Of a stretch of DNA of 64,000 nt, positions 33,501 to 45,405 are shown one piece after another. The translations under genes were made by a program, and so were the position numbers. The stretch's first letter is position 1; every line of letters starts with the position of its first letter. The stretch is taken from assembly GCA_948146395.1 (NCBI GenBank), contig OX411559.1, positions 26,913,208-26,977,207 on the forward strand. Direction: 5' to 3'. This DNA is from Fragum whitleyi. Its lineage: Eukaryota; Mollusca; Bivalvia; Cardiida; Cardiidae. The notes below the pieces were generated by a model, which saw only the letters and a list, made by a program, of their open reading frames with translations, was not told where the DNA came from and made no database searches.

Positions 33501-33785
33501 CCCGAAACAGTAATTTATTCAAACGTTTGACCTCGACAGATGACCGCAACCTTGTTACATGGCATTGTCCTTGGCATCTGCAGATGCGCATATAGATGAG
33601 AACTATGTATCATCATGGTGAACATTGTTTCATAAATAGCCTTGAAATAATCGGCAATTGAAGTTTTTTTGATGTTGTTGTTGTTGGTTTGGGGGAGAGT
33701 AGTGTTTTGCAAACATGTGGACAACGGTAAAACAATAAGAATCCCGATCTTATCAATGCGCGGCATAAAAATGCCATACCGATAT

Positions 33786-33925
33786 TTATGTTAGATCCTT
33801 TAGCCCAGTCGATAGAGCATCAGACTTAAAAACAACTGAAAGTCGAAACGATGGTTTGATTCCCGGGATAGCGCACAAACTAATTGTTTCTCAGATGCGA
33901 CGTTAAACTGAGGCCCTGTGTGGCG
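33786..33925 (+). mobile_element. tRNA-derived SINE fragment, second family
   Basis: GATCCTTTAGCCCAGTCGAT then AGAGCATCAGACTTAAAA resembles the 5' half of a tRNA-Lys-like molecule, and GGTTTGATTCCCGGG is a B-box-like segment. The tail with GACGTTAAACTGAGGCC matches, in reverse, part of 11270-11475. Confidence 0.45.
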
Positions 33926-34139
33926 GTGATTTACACGGTTTAGATGTTATAAGATTTCATATTCCAAAAAGGCACGCCCATATATAAACGCTAGTAATTA
34001 ATAGCAATTCTCTGTAAGCACTTACACTTTTAAATATGGGTTGTGGCACGCTATGTCTCAAATTTTGATAAAATTTAAACATGAGGCTAGGGCTGACCCA
34101 AAAGTAAAAATAAGATGAAAAAATTCTTGATATCACTTC

Positions 34140-35500
34140 TGGTTGCCATGGAAACAGACATTAAAGATTGAAAAAGTCTCTTTTTGCGAGTTTTTACAGG
34201 CAAATATATCAGTAATGCAGCACAAACTAAAATAAAAACACACAACATATAAGTTCCCCATCATCGTTCTCTCAAATGAAGGAATAATATTTTTGGGCCT
34301 ATATTGTTAACTTATGTTTCCATGGCAACAATACACATACCCTACTTAAATATTGATTTTTGCATTTTTTCAAATTTAATGACAAAATACAGACATTGTT
34401 TTCCGTTTATCAAGGAAATACCACATAAACTTTCAAATGAAAATAATTTTTGTGTTCGTTACTATGGCAACGCAAATTCATATCCATTAAATGAAGGCAA
34501 CTTCAGAACTGTTTAGAATCCTCAAATGACTAGATTATTGAACTCAAATTCAATGTTATGATAATTTGTAAAATTGCTCAAATAGACCTTTTAGGACATA
34601 TGAGATTTTTTTTCAAAAACTTGCAGGAAATAGCCTGTTGCTATGGGAACAATTATGTTATAATTCACAAAAGCCCATTTTTAGAGTATCCAACTCGAAG
34701 TAATCGGAATATTTCTTAATCTTGAATAAAGTTCAAACTTTCCTCTAACTTATATATCAAAATAGTTGTGTTTATCAGTCCAATTTTTTAGGAAAAAGGC
34801 TGCAAAATCACCCCAAAAATGCTTAATTTTGGGTTGTATCGACAAATTACCATGGCAACAATTGAATTTTTTATTCTTTTTTTCTTGTATTTTGATAGAG
34901 GCTTATTTGATGTCTTTCCTTATCACATATAAACTGTCAGGGACTTAGACTAACTGATTTAAGAAAATAATAAAAATGGTTGCCATGGTAACAAAAAGGC
35001 CCAATTATTTTTTTGCGGTTTTTGAAAGAGCGCTTTTTGTTAGATATGTTCCAATAATCATCATCAGTTTATCATGCTGCAAAAAATAAAAAACAACTCC
35101 AAAGTAACAAAAGCAGCCAAGTTATGAGCTATAGTTACCGTTGTCATGGTAACCAATTTGCACAACAACAAAATTAATTTGAATCTTAGTTGCTCCTTTT
35201 ATATAATAAATTCCATCTGCATATCAAAAGTCAGTCATAAGTGAAGAAAAACTGGAAATTATAAACAACATTTTGAAATCAATTAATAAAAATTAGCCAT
35301 ATTTGTTGTCATGGTAACCAACCTTTTTGACACTAACTGACCCAACAAAAAATCTAGTTCAAAATTTTCGGTCCTAGATTATCCAATACATACAAAATCA
35401 ACCATCATCTTCATGTAAATACCAAATTATATAGCTTCAAAAAAGCTTAATATTGCAAAATTCCGTGCTTTGAAGGTCGTTGCCATGGTAACCAGATGAT
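34140..35500. repeat. Degenerate long-period array with recurring X-box-like palindrome
   Basis: A palindromic motif close to GTTGCCATGGTAAC recurs at about 34142, 34314, 34460, 34637, 34847, 34981, 35142, 35308 and 35481, spacing 130-212 bp. Sequence between the motifs is AT-rich and only weakly similar from unit to unit. No gene is visible. Confidence 0.75.
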
Positions 35501-35762
35501 CTAAAAACATTTTTTGGTCAATTTCTTCTCCTTTCATTATTCCCTTCTTGCATATGAAATTTCATCAAAATCGGAGATCATGTGTGCCAAAATAGTTTAA
35601 GTCGTTACAGAGAATGGGTATTAAGTTTTGAAGAGCGTTACATTAAGGCAAATTTTTATTGAAATTGATCCAGTGGTTTGGATTGTAGTTTTCTGAAATC
35701 GGTCCAGTGGTGAAGATTGTTTTGAAATTGATCCAGTGGTTAGGATTGAAATTTTCTAAAAT

Positions 35763-38082
35763 CACTCCCAAAGAACTGTTACAACGGACAAATACCTCTG
35801 CATGAAAACATGTTAAGGATTCGCAATGAAAACAGTCACGATTTCTGTACTCAAGGAAAACAAAAACGCTACGTCTTTCAAAATAATATCTTTTATCCAT
35901 CGAATTTAAAAAAGACAAGTGTAGCTTTTTCAGTCTGATACTCCGCATAATCATTTATTTTCATATCTTATCCTGCAAATAACTAGAACGTTGAAGATTA
36001 AAAGGAAATAAGAAGTAATGTGTGTCATTTTCCAAAGTAAAGGCATTATTAGCTTTTAGATTGCGTTTCATATTGGAAATTCATGCAATCTCAAATAATA
36101 ATTCCAATTGAATAATTGGTAATATTTTTCCTCCCTATTATCATAACTGAAAATAAAAAAAAATGAAAAAATATAATGAAATATAGGTTACAGATTCTTA
36201 TGGAAGCATTTCTTATATTTTATGTATTTGAATGGGATTTATTAGCTATTCTAGCTATGATTTCTTGTCTGTCCGTATGTCTATCCGTCCGCCCGTCTGT
36301 TAACATACACTTATTTTCCCAAAAGAGTCCACAATCTCTTTCCGATTTACTTCCAACTTTCACATAATGATTATACCAACATCAGAAGGAAACAATAAGG
36401 AAATTTGATTACAATATTCTTGCTGTAGCATTAGAGTCAGGGCGGTGAAGTATTAATGCAAAAAGAGCCTTATGATAATTGGTGAAATAATCCCAACCCT
36501 TGAACTCAAAATTAAGAACTGATTCGATATCTAGGTCAAGAAGTTCAAGAACTAGTTCTATAACTGGTTCAAGAGCTAGTTCGACTGTTCTTGAATTGCC
36601 AATTCACGTTCTAGAACCAGTTCTTGAACTTTTTCGCAGTGAAGGAGGCGTTAGAGCGTCCCAGGCTCTCGTGGACGTCCTGTGATTTCGAAAAACTTAA
36701 AAACTATAATCAACTAATAATTCGGCGGGTCTATCCTCTCAGAAAATATTTTAGATCAGAGCATGGCTAGCTGTTTTGACATTTTTGTACAAATCTCGGA
36801 GATAGTTCAGAAGGTGTGATTGACTTTTTATATAGACCGAATAAAGGTTCTTTTCCCTTCAATTCTCGTATTTACTTCAATGCAAAATTAGTGTCCATTT
36901 TCAATCAAAATGCGAAACAGGACCTTTTGTGCTTGGATTTATATTTTTGAATAAATTCACTTCAGAGTTATATTTTCCATAGAATTTCAAAAGCAACTTA
37001 AACAACGCACTTGGCTGATGCTACCCATTTGTAAAAAATAGGCACCACGACTCATTTATTACATTTTTAAAAACAGCTAAAGTAGATTTATTCGAACAAA
37101 AGTTTCATATTGGAAAGTTTCATATTGGAGAAACGCTGAGCGAACAATTGCAACAGCGTCATTTGTAGAAGACATTTAAACCGACGATTTTGAGAATGTT
37201 CAATCCATTTCGATTTTGGGATTTTAAGCTTACACTTTATCAAGATACCTTTCATTTAAAGCAGGTGAATGATTTACGATGTTGATTAGACTACCATGTA
37301 TAGGCATTCGTATAATTAACATTTGCGAGCGCATTCTTATCCTTAAAGAAAGACAGATATAAATGATAAGAAGGAAAGCATACTTTTTTTCATAAATTAA
37401 AAAGGAGATCAGAGTAGTATTTTTTAGATATATCGCATTTAATGAAGTTTTTAGACTTTTCTTCCCGTCTACCTCGTATTTCGCAGAAAAGACCTAGATA
37501 TAAGATAATTCGGATTTCGTTGCGCTTTTTTTGTGTATTTTTATAAAATCCTGGCGTCAAGAAAACTGGGATTTTTGTATGCAATATCAATGACAGAGGT
37601 TGTAACACTGTAGGGAAGATACTGTAACATACCAAAAGAATTAGGCAGATTCCGTAAAATACACATAAAATTGAAATAATGCATATAAGTTTGGAAACAG
37701 AAAACATTCCTTTCAGATAACGGATATAATAGAGAAGACTGAGGTGTTATAACGCCAAATAGATAAAATGTTTCAGTATTCCTTCTTTCTCTTCTCAAAT
37801 TCTAAAAAGAAGTAGACGAAACACTGTTTTTCGATCAAATTTACATCAAAACTCTTTTTTACTGAAATATCAATATCAAAAATATTTCGATAAGGATTAT
37901 TCATTATCTAAGGAATGAAAAAGGAATATATAAAAAGTTTAACGTGTCTTCTGGATGTACAAATGATGTCGAAACCGACATGTATTCAAACAAATTAGCA
38001 GACGCCTGAACAGTTTACATTGCGAATCCTTAACATGTTTTCATGCAGAGGTATTTGTCCGTTGTAACAGTTCTTAGGAGTG
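35763..38082. mobile_element. 2.3-kb TIR transposon, non-autonomous, in the minisatellite
   Basis: Terminal inverted repeats of about 64 bp: it starts CACTCCCAAAGAACTGTTAC and ends GTAACAGTTCTTAGGAGTG. The match continues inwards through ACAAATACCTCTGCATG and TTAAGGATTCGCAATG. Flanks are AAAAT on both sides, compatible with a 5-bp target duplication, although the host repeat itself contains AAAAT. Internal open frames (up to 105 codons) show no recognisable transposase. A run of overlapping TTCAAGAACTAGTTC palindromes lies at 36530-36630. Confidence 0.8.
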
Positions 38083-38161
38083 AAAATTGGTCCAGCGGTA
38101 AGGATTGAAGTTTTCTGAAATTGGTCCTGTGGTAGAGTGGTAGGAATTGAATGTTTTGTTG

Positions 38162-38198
<37 letters not shown>

Positions 38199-38913
38199 TT
38201 GGTCCTTGGTTAGGATTGAAGCTTTCTAAAACTGGTCCAGTAGTTTGTGGTTAGGATTGATGTTTACTAAAATTGGTCCAGTGGTTAGGATTGCAGTTTT
38301 CTGAAATTGGTCCAGTGGTTAGGCTTGATTTTTTTTGAAATTGGTCCAGTAGTAAGGATTGAGGTTTTCTGGAATTGGTCCAGTGGTTAGGATTGAGGTT
38401 TTCTGGAACTGGTCAAATTGTTAGGATTGAAGTTTTCTGATATTGGCCCAGTGGTTAGGATTAAACTTTTCTGAAATAAGTCAAGTGGTTATGTGGTTAT
38501 AATTGAAGTTTTCTGAAATTGGTCTAGTTGTTAGGATTGAAGTTTTCTGAAATTAGTTCAGTGGCTCAGATTGAAGTTTTCTCGAATTGGTCCAATTGTT
38601 AGGATTGACGTTTTCTGAAAATGGTTCAGTAGTAGGGATTGGTGTCTGGAATTGGTCCAATAGTTAGATTGATGTATTCTGGCATTTGTTCAGTGGTTAG
38701 GATTGAAGTTTTCTAAAATTGGTCCAGTAGGTAGCATTGAAGTTTTCTGGACTTGTTTCAGTGGTAAGGTTGAAGTTAAAATTGGTCCAGGAGTTAGCAT
38801 TGTAGTTGTCTAGAATTGGTCCAGTGTTTAGGAAAGAAGCTTTTTTTTAATTTGTCCAGTGATAAGGATTGCAGTTTTCATGAATTGGTCCAGTGGTTAG
38901 GATTGAAGTTTTC

Positions 38914-39898
38914 AACTAGAAAGCCATGAATTGCTTGAGTCGCTCCACAGGCTTGAAATTCTTGTAAAAGGAATAAAAAAGTTTTTACTAGATTTTTAGA
39001 TATTTTGGGTTCTACTGATGTTAAAAATGATTTTCAAAGTTTCAACTATATAACATATAAAGAAATGACCTATAAAAGACATACTTCCATCCAATCAAAA
39101 TAATTTTGGCTGCATGATAATGGGTCACCCAAAGATCATACCAAAAAGGTTTGATTGATATCCATCAGTTAGATTCAGAGAAAATGATTTTCATAGTTTC
39201 CACTATATAACATATTGAGAAATGACCTCCGCCCATAAAATTCATTTTTTTCATCCAATCTGAATAATTTTTGATAGACTGATAAAGGGTCATTCAAAGA
39301 TCATTCCAGTGAAATTTGAATGATATCCATCATTTACATTCTGAGAAAATAATTTTGAAAGTTGCCACCATATAACATATAGTGAAATGACCTCCGCCCA
39401 TAAAATGCATATTTTCTATCTGATCCCAATAATTTTTAATAGACTGATAAAGGGTCACTCAAGTATCATTCCAGTGAAATTTGGTTGATATCCATCAATT
39501 ACAATTTGAGAAAATGATTTTCAAAGTTTCCACTATATAACATATAAAGAAATGACGCCTGCCAATAAAATACATATTTTCCATCCGATCACAATGCTTT
39601 TTTGTAGACAGATAAAGGGTCACCAAAGGATCATTCACATAAAATTTAATTGGTATTCATTTATTAGAATCTGAGAAAACTCACTTAACCACGCCCATTA
39701 AATCCATGTTTTTAATTGGATCAAAATTTCTTGAACAGCTTTGAAAGAGGGTCACCCAAGGATCATTCCTGTGAAGATTGGTTGAAATTCATCCAGTAGT
39801 TTCTGAGGAGAAGATTTTTAAAGAAAAAGTTTACGACCGGATGCACGACAGACACAATGCCATGACAAAAGCCCCAGTGGCTTTCAGCTAGTGGAGCT
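38914..39898 (+). mobile_element. Tandem-core repeat element, family 2 copy 1
   Basis: Starts AACTAGAAAGCCATGAATTG and ends CTAGTGGAGCT before AAAAATTGG. The core has about four units of ~160 bp with TTTCCACTATATAACATAT and GATAAAGGGTCAC... The near-identical ends occur at 45491-46502. It is inserted in the 34-bp minisatellite without a visible target duplication. Confidence 0.75.
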
Positions 39899-40620
39899 AA
39901 AAATTGGTCCAGTGGTATAGGTTGAAATTATTGACATGACTTGACCTTTATGCAATGAATAAATCAACAAGTGAATACATTTATCATCGAGGGTAGTCGC
40001 TAGCCTTCGAAAAAAATCGTTAATCCGCGGAGGGTATGGGTTTTAAATAATGTTTGTACGAGGGTTGTCCCAGACATTCGTGAACTTTTTCGATTATTCA
40101 AAAATCCAGCGTCCGATTTAAGTAAAACTCTTAAGTTTACAATACACGTTAATTTGCAACAGATTGATAAAGGTTTTACGATTTTGATATGGTCATGTTT
40201 AGAAATAAAGCTTTAAAAGACACGCTCGGTAGGGGCGGTCGGCGCACGTCAAATTTATTACTTACGAATCTTATATGGTAGATGTTTGAACGTCATTTAT
40301 TTCAATATTCATGATGAGTTTGATATAAAACAACAATTGCTGAAAGCAGTTGATTCTGGAGTCCATGCATGTGTATTTTCATACAAATGGCATTATGCAG
40401 TGCGTATTTATGAAGTTTTGTTTTGTCCGAGTGCAATTCAAACGGTGTAAAAATGGCGACGTCAACGGAACGCTCGGCGCAAAAAGTCGTTCATATTTAG
40501 GTCTGAATCGCGAAGTAAGCTCTATACAGACCATACAATAATTCGAAATAAGGAACGACTGCAACTGTTATACTCTTTTTTACGAATAAACCAGGTAAAA
40601 AGTTGAAATTGAATTAAAGA

Positions 40621-40748
40621 ATGTCGGGAAAAAAGATCAAGTTAGGAAGGACTAATGCGAGAAGCGTCGATGAATTAATAAAAGACGTTTCCGGCGACGT
40701 CAATCAGAACGCCTGGTGGAATACAGTAACTGCGAACTGCGAATACAT
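40621..40748 (+). CDS. Possible first coding exon of an unidentified gene
   Basis: ATG at 40621 opens 42 codons (MSGKKIKLGRTNARSVDELI, then KDVSGDVNQNAWWNTVTANC and EY) and runs into a consensus donor, TACAT|GTAAGT. Base composition here is more GC-balanced than in the surroundings. I do not recognise the protein and see no convincing downstream exon before 42549. It may be a remnant of a gene or transposon exon. The strong donor and clean frame are the only support. Confidence 0.3.
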
Positions 40749-41565
40749 GTAAGTTAATCAGCAGTGTATAGTTTGATGTGACTTGATCATGGGTCGTGCA
40801 AATAAACGATAGGTATCGAGGTTTTAAAGAAATATGCATGCACTTTCGGCAGCAAAAGAGATTAAGAAGCTGTTTCCTCGAAATCCCAGATTTCTTTGGT
40901 GGGTCTATCTCGATGAAATAAGGTAGTGTTGTGTAATACTAAGGTATTCAAAACAAACCCAAATATTTATTTGCTGTGCGTACAAAACAATAAAAGTTCC
41001 TATTTTGAACGATTTGTTTTGAAAAAAAAAACACACACCAAAAAAAAAAAAAAAAAAAAAAAACAACATTTACATGTACTTTACTCACCAATTGTCGGGT
41101 TAAAAAAAAACGATAGTGCGTATCCACGTAAAAGATCGAGAAAATTGTTTTAAAATCAAATATCTTATTGAATGCATAACAAAAGTCTTTATCAACAATG
41201 GATTGAGATATGTTTTGACATAGCTTCTTTCTTTGTAACAAGTATGTAGGACTGGTAAGAACGCTATTTTTATAAGATTTGATTCAGTTTTGAAATGACG
41301 TTTCACATATTATAAAACGACGTTAATGGCGTGCGCCGACACCAATTTACTAATGTTACATTTTAACTCATATCTTCGCGAGTATTGAAAATAGCCCTCT
41401 TTAGTCACACCAGAATCGCAGTCTGATTTAATAAAACTTGATTCACGAAGTTAAACGAGACCTAACGGAGATTCCATGCGACAATCAGTCAAGCATGTAA
41501 TTAATGCTAATAGAGGTTACGGTCAGTCATGTCAATGATTTCGCTCTATATCTGGAATTTGTTAA
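40749..41565. other. Unique AT-rich segment within the minisatellite
   Basis: No exon, repeat terminus or RNA is recognised. It contains a poly-A tract at 41039-41063. Confidence 0.4.
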
Positions 41566-41581
41566 GTGGCTAGGATTGAAG

Positions 41582-41613
<32 letters not shown>

Positions 41614-42128
41614 GTCCAGTTTTTAATTGGTTAGAATTGAAGTTTTCTCAAATTTGTTCAGTGGTTAGGATTGAAGTTTTCTAAAATTGGTCCAGTGGTT
41701 AGGATTGAAGTTTTCTAAAATTTGTAAAGTGGTTAGCATTGAAGTTTTCTAAAATTTGTCCAGTAGTTAGGATTGAAGTTTTCTAAAATTTGTATAGTGG
41801 TTAGCATTGAAGTGTTCTAAAATTGGTCCAGTGGTTAGCATTGTAGTTTTAGAAATAAGTCCAGTGGTTATCATTGAAAGATTCTAGATTTGGTCCAGTA
41901 GTTATGATTGAAGTTTTCTGAAATTGGTTCCTTGGTCCAGTGACCATGATTGAAGTTTCTAAAATTGGTGAAGTGGTTTGCATTTAAGTTTTCTAAAATT
42001 GGTCCTGTAGTTAGTATTGAAGTTTTCTAAAATTGGTCCAGTGGTTATGATTGATTTTTTTTTTTTTTAAATTTTCAAGTGGATAAGATTGAAGTTTACT
42101 GAAATTTTTCCACTGGTTAAGTGGTAAG

Positions 42129-42294
42129 TTTGTGTGTTTGAATGGGTTTAACGCCGCTTTCAACAATCTTGCAGTTATATCGCGGCGGCCGGAGCACCTA
42201 ACAATGGATTCCTGGTATTTCTTTCACCTGTACTACCATTACACCCTTTCCTAGCCTCCGACTGCTATTTCACATAGGTTTACGGGTTAAGTGG
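42129..42294 (-). mobile_element. tRNA-derived SINE, body fragment, 14-bp target duplication
   Basis: Reverse-oriented SINE body (CGGCCGGAGCACCTAACAAT, CACATAGGTTTACG) truncated before the tRNA head. Identical flanks GGTTAAGTGGTAAG at 42115-42128 and 42295-42308. It is inserted in the minisatellite. Confidence 0.9.
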
Positions 42295-42548
42295 TAAGCA
42301 TTGGAGTTAACTGAAATTGATCCGGTGGTTAGGTTCGAAGTTTTTCTGAAATTTCAACAGAAATGTTCCTTCATTGACCCTGAACAAAACTTGTTGAAAT
42401 TTGTTCACCACCAATATATGGGGTTTGTAGGACAGGCATTGTTATTTAGATAAGTTAATTTGGACCATTCTGGCCCTTTTGTTTTAAATTTGAGGGTCTG
42501 ACTAATTCATGAAGAAATAGAAATCAATCTATAGTACATAAAGGTATG

Positions 42549-45158
42549 GACAAGAGGGCCATAGTGGCCCTAAATCGCTCACCTGAGTTAACTGTCTGTT
42601 ACTATTTGGAGAAGGGCTTTTGGTTTAATGACAGGGCAGTAACAACAAATATCACAAATTTGAACTTGTCCGAGATTTCATCAAGATAATCATTCTGACC
42701 AAAATTCAGGTTGATTGGGCTAAAAATATGGCCTCTAGAGTGTCCACATGGTTTTTTCTAGATTTGAGCCAGTGACCTAGTTTTTGACCCCACTGGACCC
42801 AAATTAAAACTTGTCCGAGATTTCATAAAAAGAATCATTCTGACTAATTTTCAGGTTGATTGGGCTAAAAATATGGCCTCTAAAGTGTCCACAATGTTTT
42901 TCTAAAGATTTGACTCTGTGACCTAGTTTTTGTCCCCACTTGACCCTAATTGGAACTTGTCCGAGATTTTGGTACGATAATCATTCTGACCAATTTTCAG
43001 GTTGATTGGGCTGAAAATATAGGCTCTAGATTGACCACAAGATTTTTCTAAGATTTGACTCTGTGACCTAGGTCTTTGACCCTACTTGACCCAAACTGTT
43101 ACTTGTCTGTGATTTCATCAAGATAATCATTCTGACCAAGTTTCAAGTTGATTAAGCTAAAAATATTGCCTCTGGAGTGGCCACATGGTTTTTCTAAGAT
43201 TTGACTGCGTGACCTAGTTTTTGACTGCACTTGACCAAAATTCGAACTTGTCCAAGATTTCATCAAGATTATCAATCTGGCCAATTTTAAGGTTGATTGG
43301 GCTAAAGATATAGCCTCTAGAGTGTCCACATGGTTTTTCTGAGATTTGACCATGTGACCTAGTTTTTGACCCCACTTGACCCAAATTCAAACTTTTCCGA
43401 GATATCATCAAGATAATCATTCTGACAAATTTTAAGGTTGATTGGGCTAGAAATATGGCTTCTAGAGTGCATACAAGATTTTTCTGAGATTTGACCCTGT
43501 GACCTAGTTTTTGACCCCAGTTGACCCAAATTCAAGCTTTTCAGAGATTTTATCAAGACAATCATTCTGATCAAAATTCAGGTTGATCGGGCAAATAATG
43601 TGGCCTCTATAGTGCATACAAGGTTTTTCTTAGATTTGACCCTTTGACCTAGTTTTTGACCCCAGTCAACCCAATTTCGAATTTGTCTGAGATATAATCA
43701 AGACAATCATTCTTACCAAAATTCAGGTTGAAGGGGCAAAAAATGTGGCCTCTAGAGTGCATACAAGGTTTTTCTTAGATTTGACCCTGTGACCTAGTTT
43801 TTGACCCCAGTTGACCCAATTTCAAACTAGCCCAAGATTTCATCAAGACAAACATTCTGACCAAATTTCAGGTTGATCAGGAAAAAAATGTGGCTTCTAG
43901 ACTGCATGCAAGGTTTTCCTTAGATTTGACCCCCTGACCTAGTTTTTGCCCTAGTTGACCCAATTTCGAAACTAGCCCAAGATTTCATCAAGACAATCAT
44001 TCTGACCAAGATTCAGGTTGATTGGGCAAAAAATGAGGCCTCTAGAGTGCTTACAAGGTTTTTCTTAGATTCAACCCTATGACCTAGTTTTTGACCCTAG
44101 TTGACCCAATTTCGAAACTAGCCCAAGATTTCATCAAATCAATCATTCTGACCAAGATTCAGGTTGATTGGGCAAAAAATGAGGCCTCTAGAGTGCATAC
44201 AAGGTTTTTCTTAGATTCAACCCTATGACCTAGTTTTTGACCCTAGTTGACCCAAATTTGAACTTGTCCAAGATATTATCAAGATAATCATTCTGACCAA
44301 TTTTCAGGTTGATTGGGCAATAAACGTGGCTGCTAGAGTGCCTTCAAGGTTTTTCTAAGATTTGACCCTGTGACCTAGTTTTTGACCTAGTTGACCCAAT
44401 TTCGAACTCATCCAAGATTTTATCAAGACAATCATTCTTACAAAATTTCAGGTTGAACAGGCAAAAAATATGGCCTCTATAGTGCATACAAGGTTTCTCT
44501 TAGATTTGACCCTGTGACCTAGTTTTTGACCCAAGTTGACCCAATTTCGAACATGTCTGAGATATAATCAAGACAATCATTCTGACCAAGATTCAGGTTG
44601 ATTGGACAAAAAATGTGGCCTCTAGAGTGCATACAAGGTTTTTCTAAGATTTGATCCTGTGACCTAGTTTTTGACCCCAGTTGACCCAATTTTGAACTCG
44701 TCCAAGATATTATCAAGACAATCATTCTGACCAAAATTCAGGTTGAACGGGCAAAAAATGTGGCCTCTAGAGTGCATACAAGGTTTTTCTAAGATTTGAC
44801 CCTGTGACCTAGTTTTTGACCCCAGTTGACCCAATTTCGAACTTGTCCGAGTTTTCATCAAGACAATCATTCTGACCAAAATTCAGGTTGATTGGACAAA
44901 AAATGTTGCCTCTAGAGTGCATACAAGTTTTTTCTAAGATTTGACCCTGTGACCTAGTTTTTGACCCCAGTTGACCCATTTTCGAACTCGTCCGAGATTT
45001 TATCAAGACAATCATTCTGACCAAAATTCAGGTTGATCGGACAAAAAATGTGGCCTGTAGAGTGCATACAAGGCAAATGTTGATGACGGACGTCGCACGA
45101 CAGACATCCACCTAACCACAATAGCTCACCTTGAGCACTTCGTGCTCAGGTGAGCTAA
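42549..45158 (+). mobile_element. Tandem-core repeat element, family 1 with ~145-bp core
   Basis: The left end is ACAAGAGGGCC with palindrome GGGCCATAGTGGCCC and CGCTCACCTGAGT. The right end is CACAATAGCTCACCTTGAGC..GTGCTCAGGTGAGCTAA. Between them about 16 units of 145 bp contain TGACCTAGTTTTTGACCC and TCATTCTGACCAA..TTCAGGTTGA. Repeated ~71-codon frames on the - strand are by-products of the 145-bp period. Confidence 0.85.
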
Positions 45159-45405
45159 TAAACACAAGGAGTTATAGGTATTGCTAATTTTGTTCATCTT
45201 AAGTAGTAATATGGGAATAACACCCTTTATGGACCACAAGTTCAACATACAAAGTCTATAGGTAAGCAGCCTGCCTTCAGAGATTTTTCGAGATCTCCTT
45301 CTGTTTCTTTATTACATTAAATTTGCCTGTGCATGCCCTTCATTTGACCATAGTGGCATGATATGGACAAAGTTGATAAAGGTCCAATAAATGATGCTAA
45401 ATACC

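Larger units (their letters stand above)
35650..42350. repeat. ~34-bp minisatellite, interrupted by insertions
   Basis: The unit reads roughly AATTGGTCCAGTGGTTAGGA then TTGAAGTTTTCTGA. Blocks lie at 35650-35762, 38083-38913, 39899-39935, 41566-42128 and 42295-42350, about 40 or more copies in all, with variable divergence. It has been split by a TIR element (35763-38082), a tandem-core element (38914-39898), a 1.6 kb unique segment (39936-41565) and a SINE (42129-42294). Two poly-T runs occur at 38166-38194 and 41583-41608. Confidence 0.85.

Noticed and set aside
37390..37798. Two overlapping 85-105-codon frames inside the TIR transposon
   Set aside because: Hydrophobic, low-complexity translations without transposase motifs; no catalytic DDE pattern seen.
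43099..45024. Set of ~71-codon open frames on the - strand with similar sequences
   Set aside because: They recur every 145 bp because the element's tandem core has that period; the frames are antisense to the element and have no known domain.
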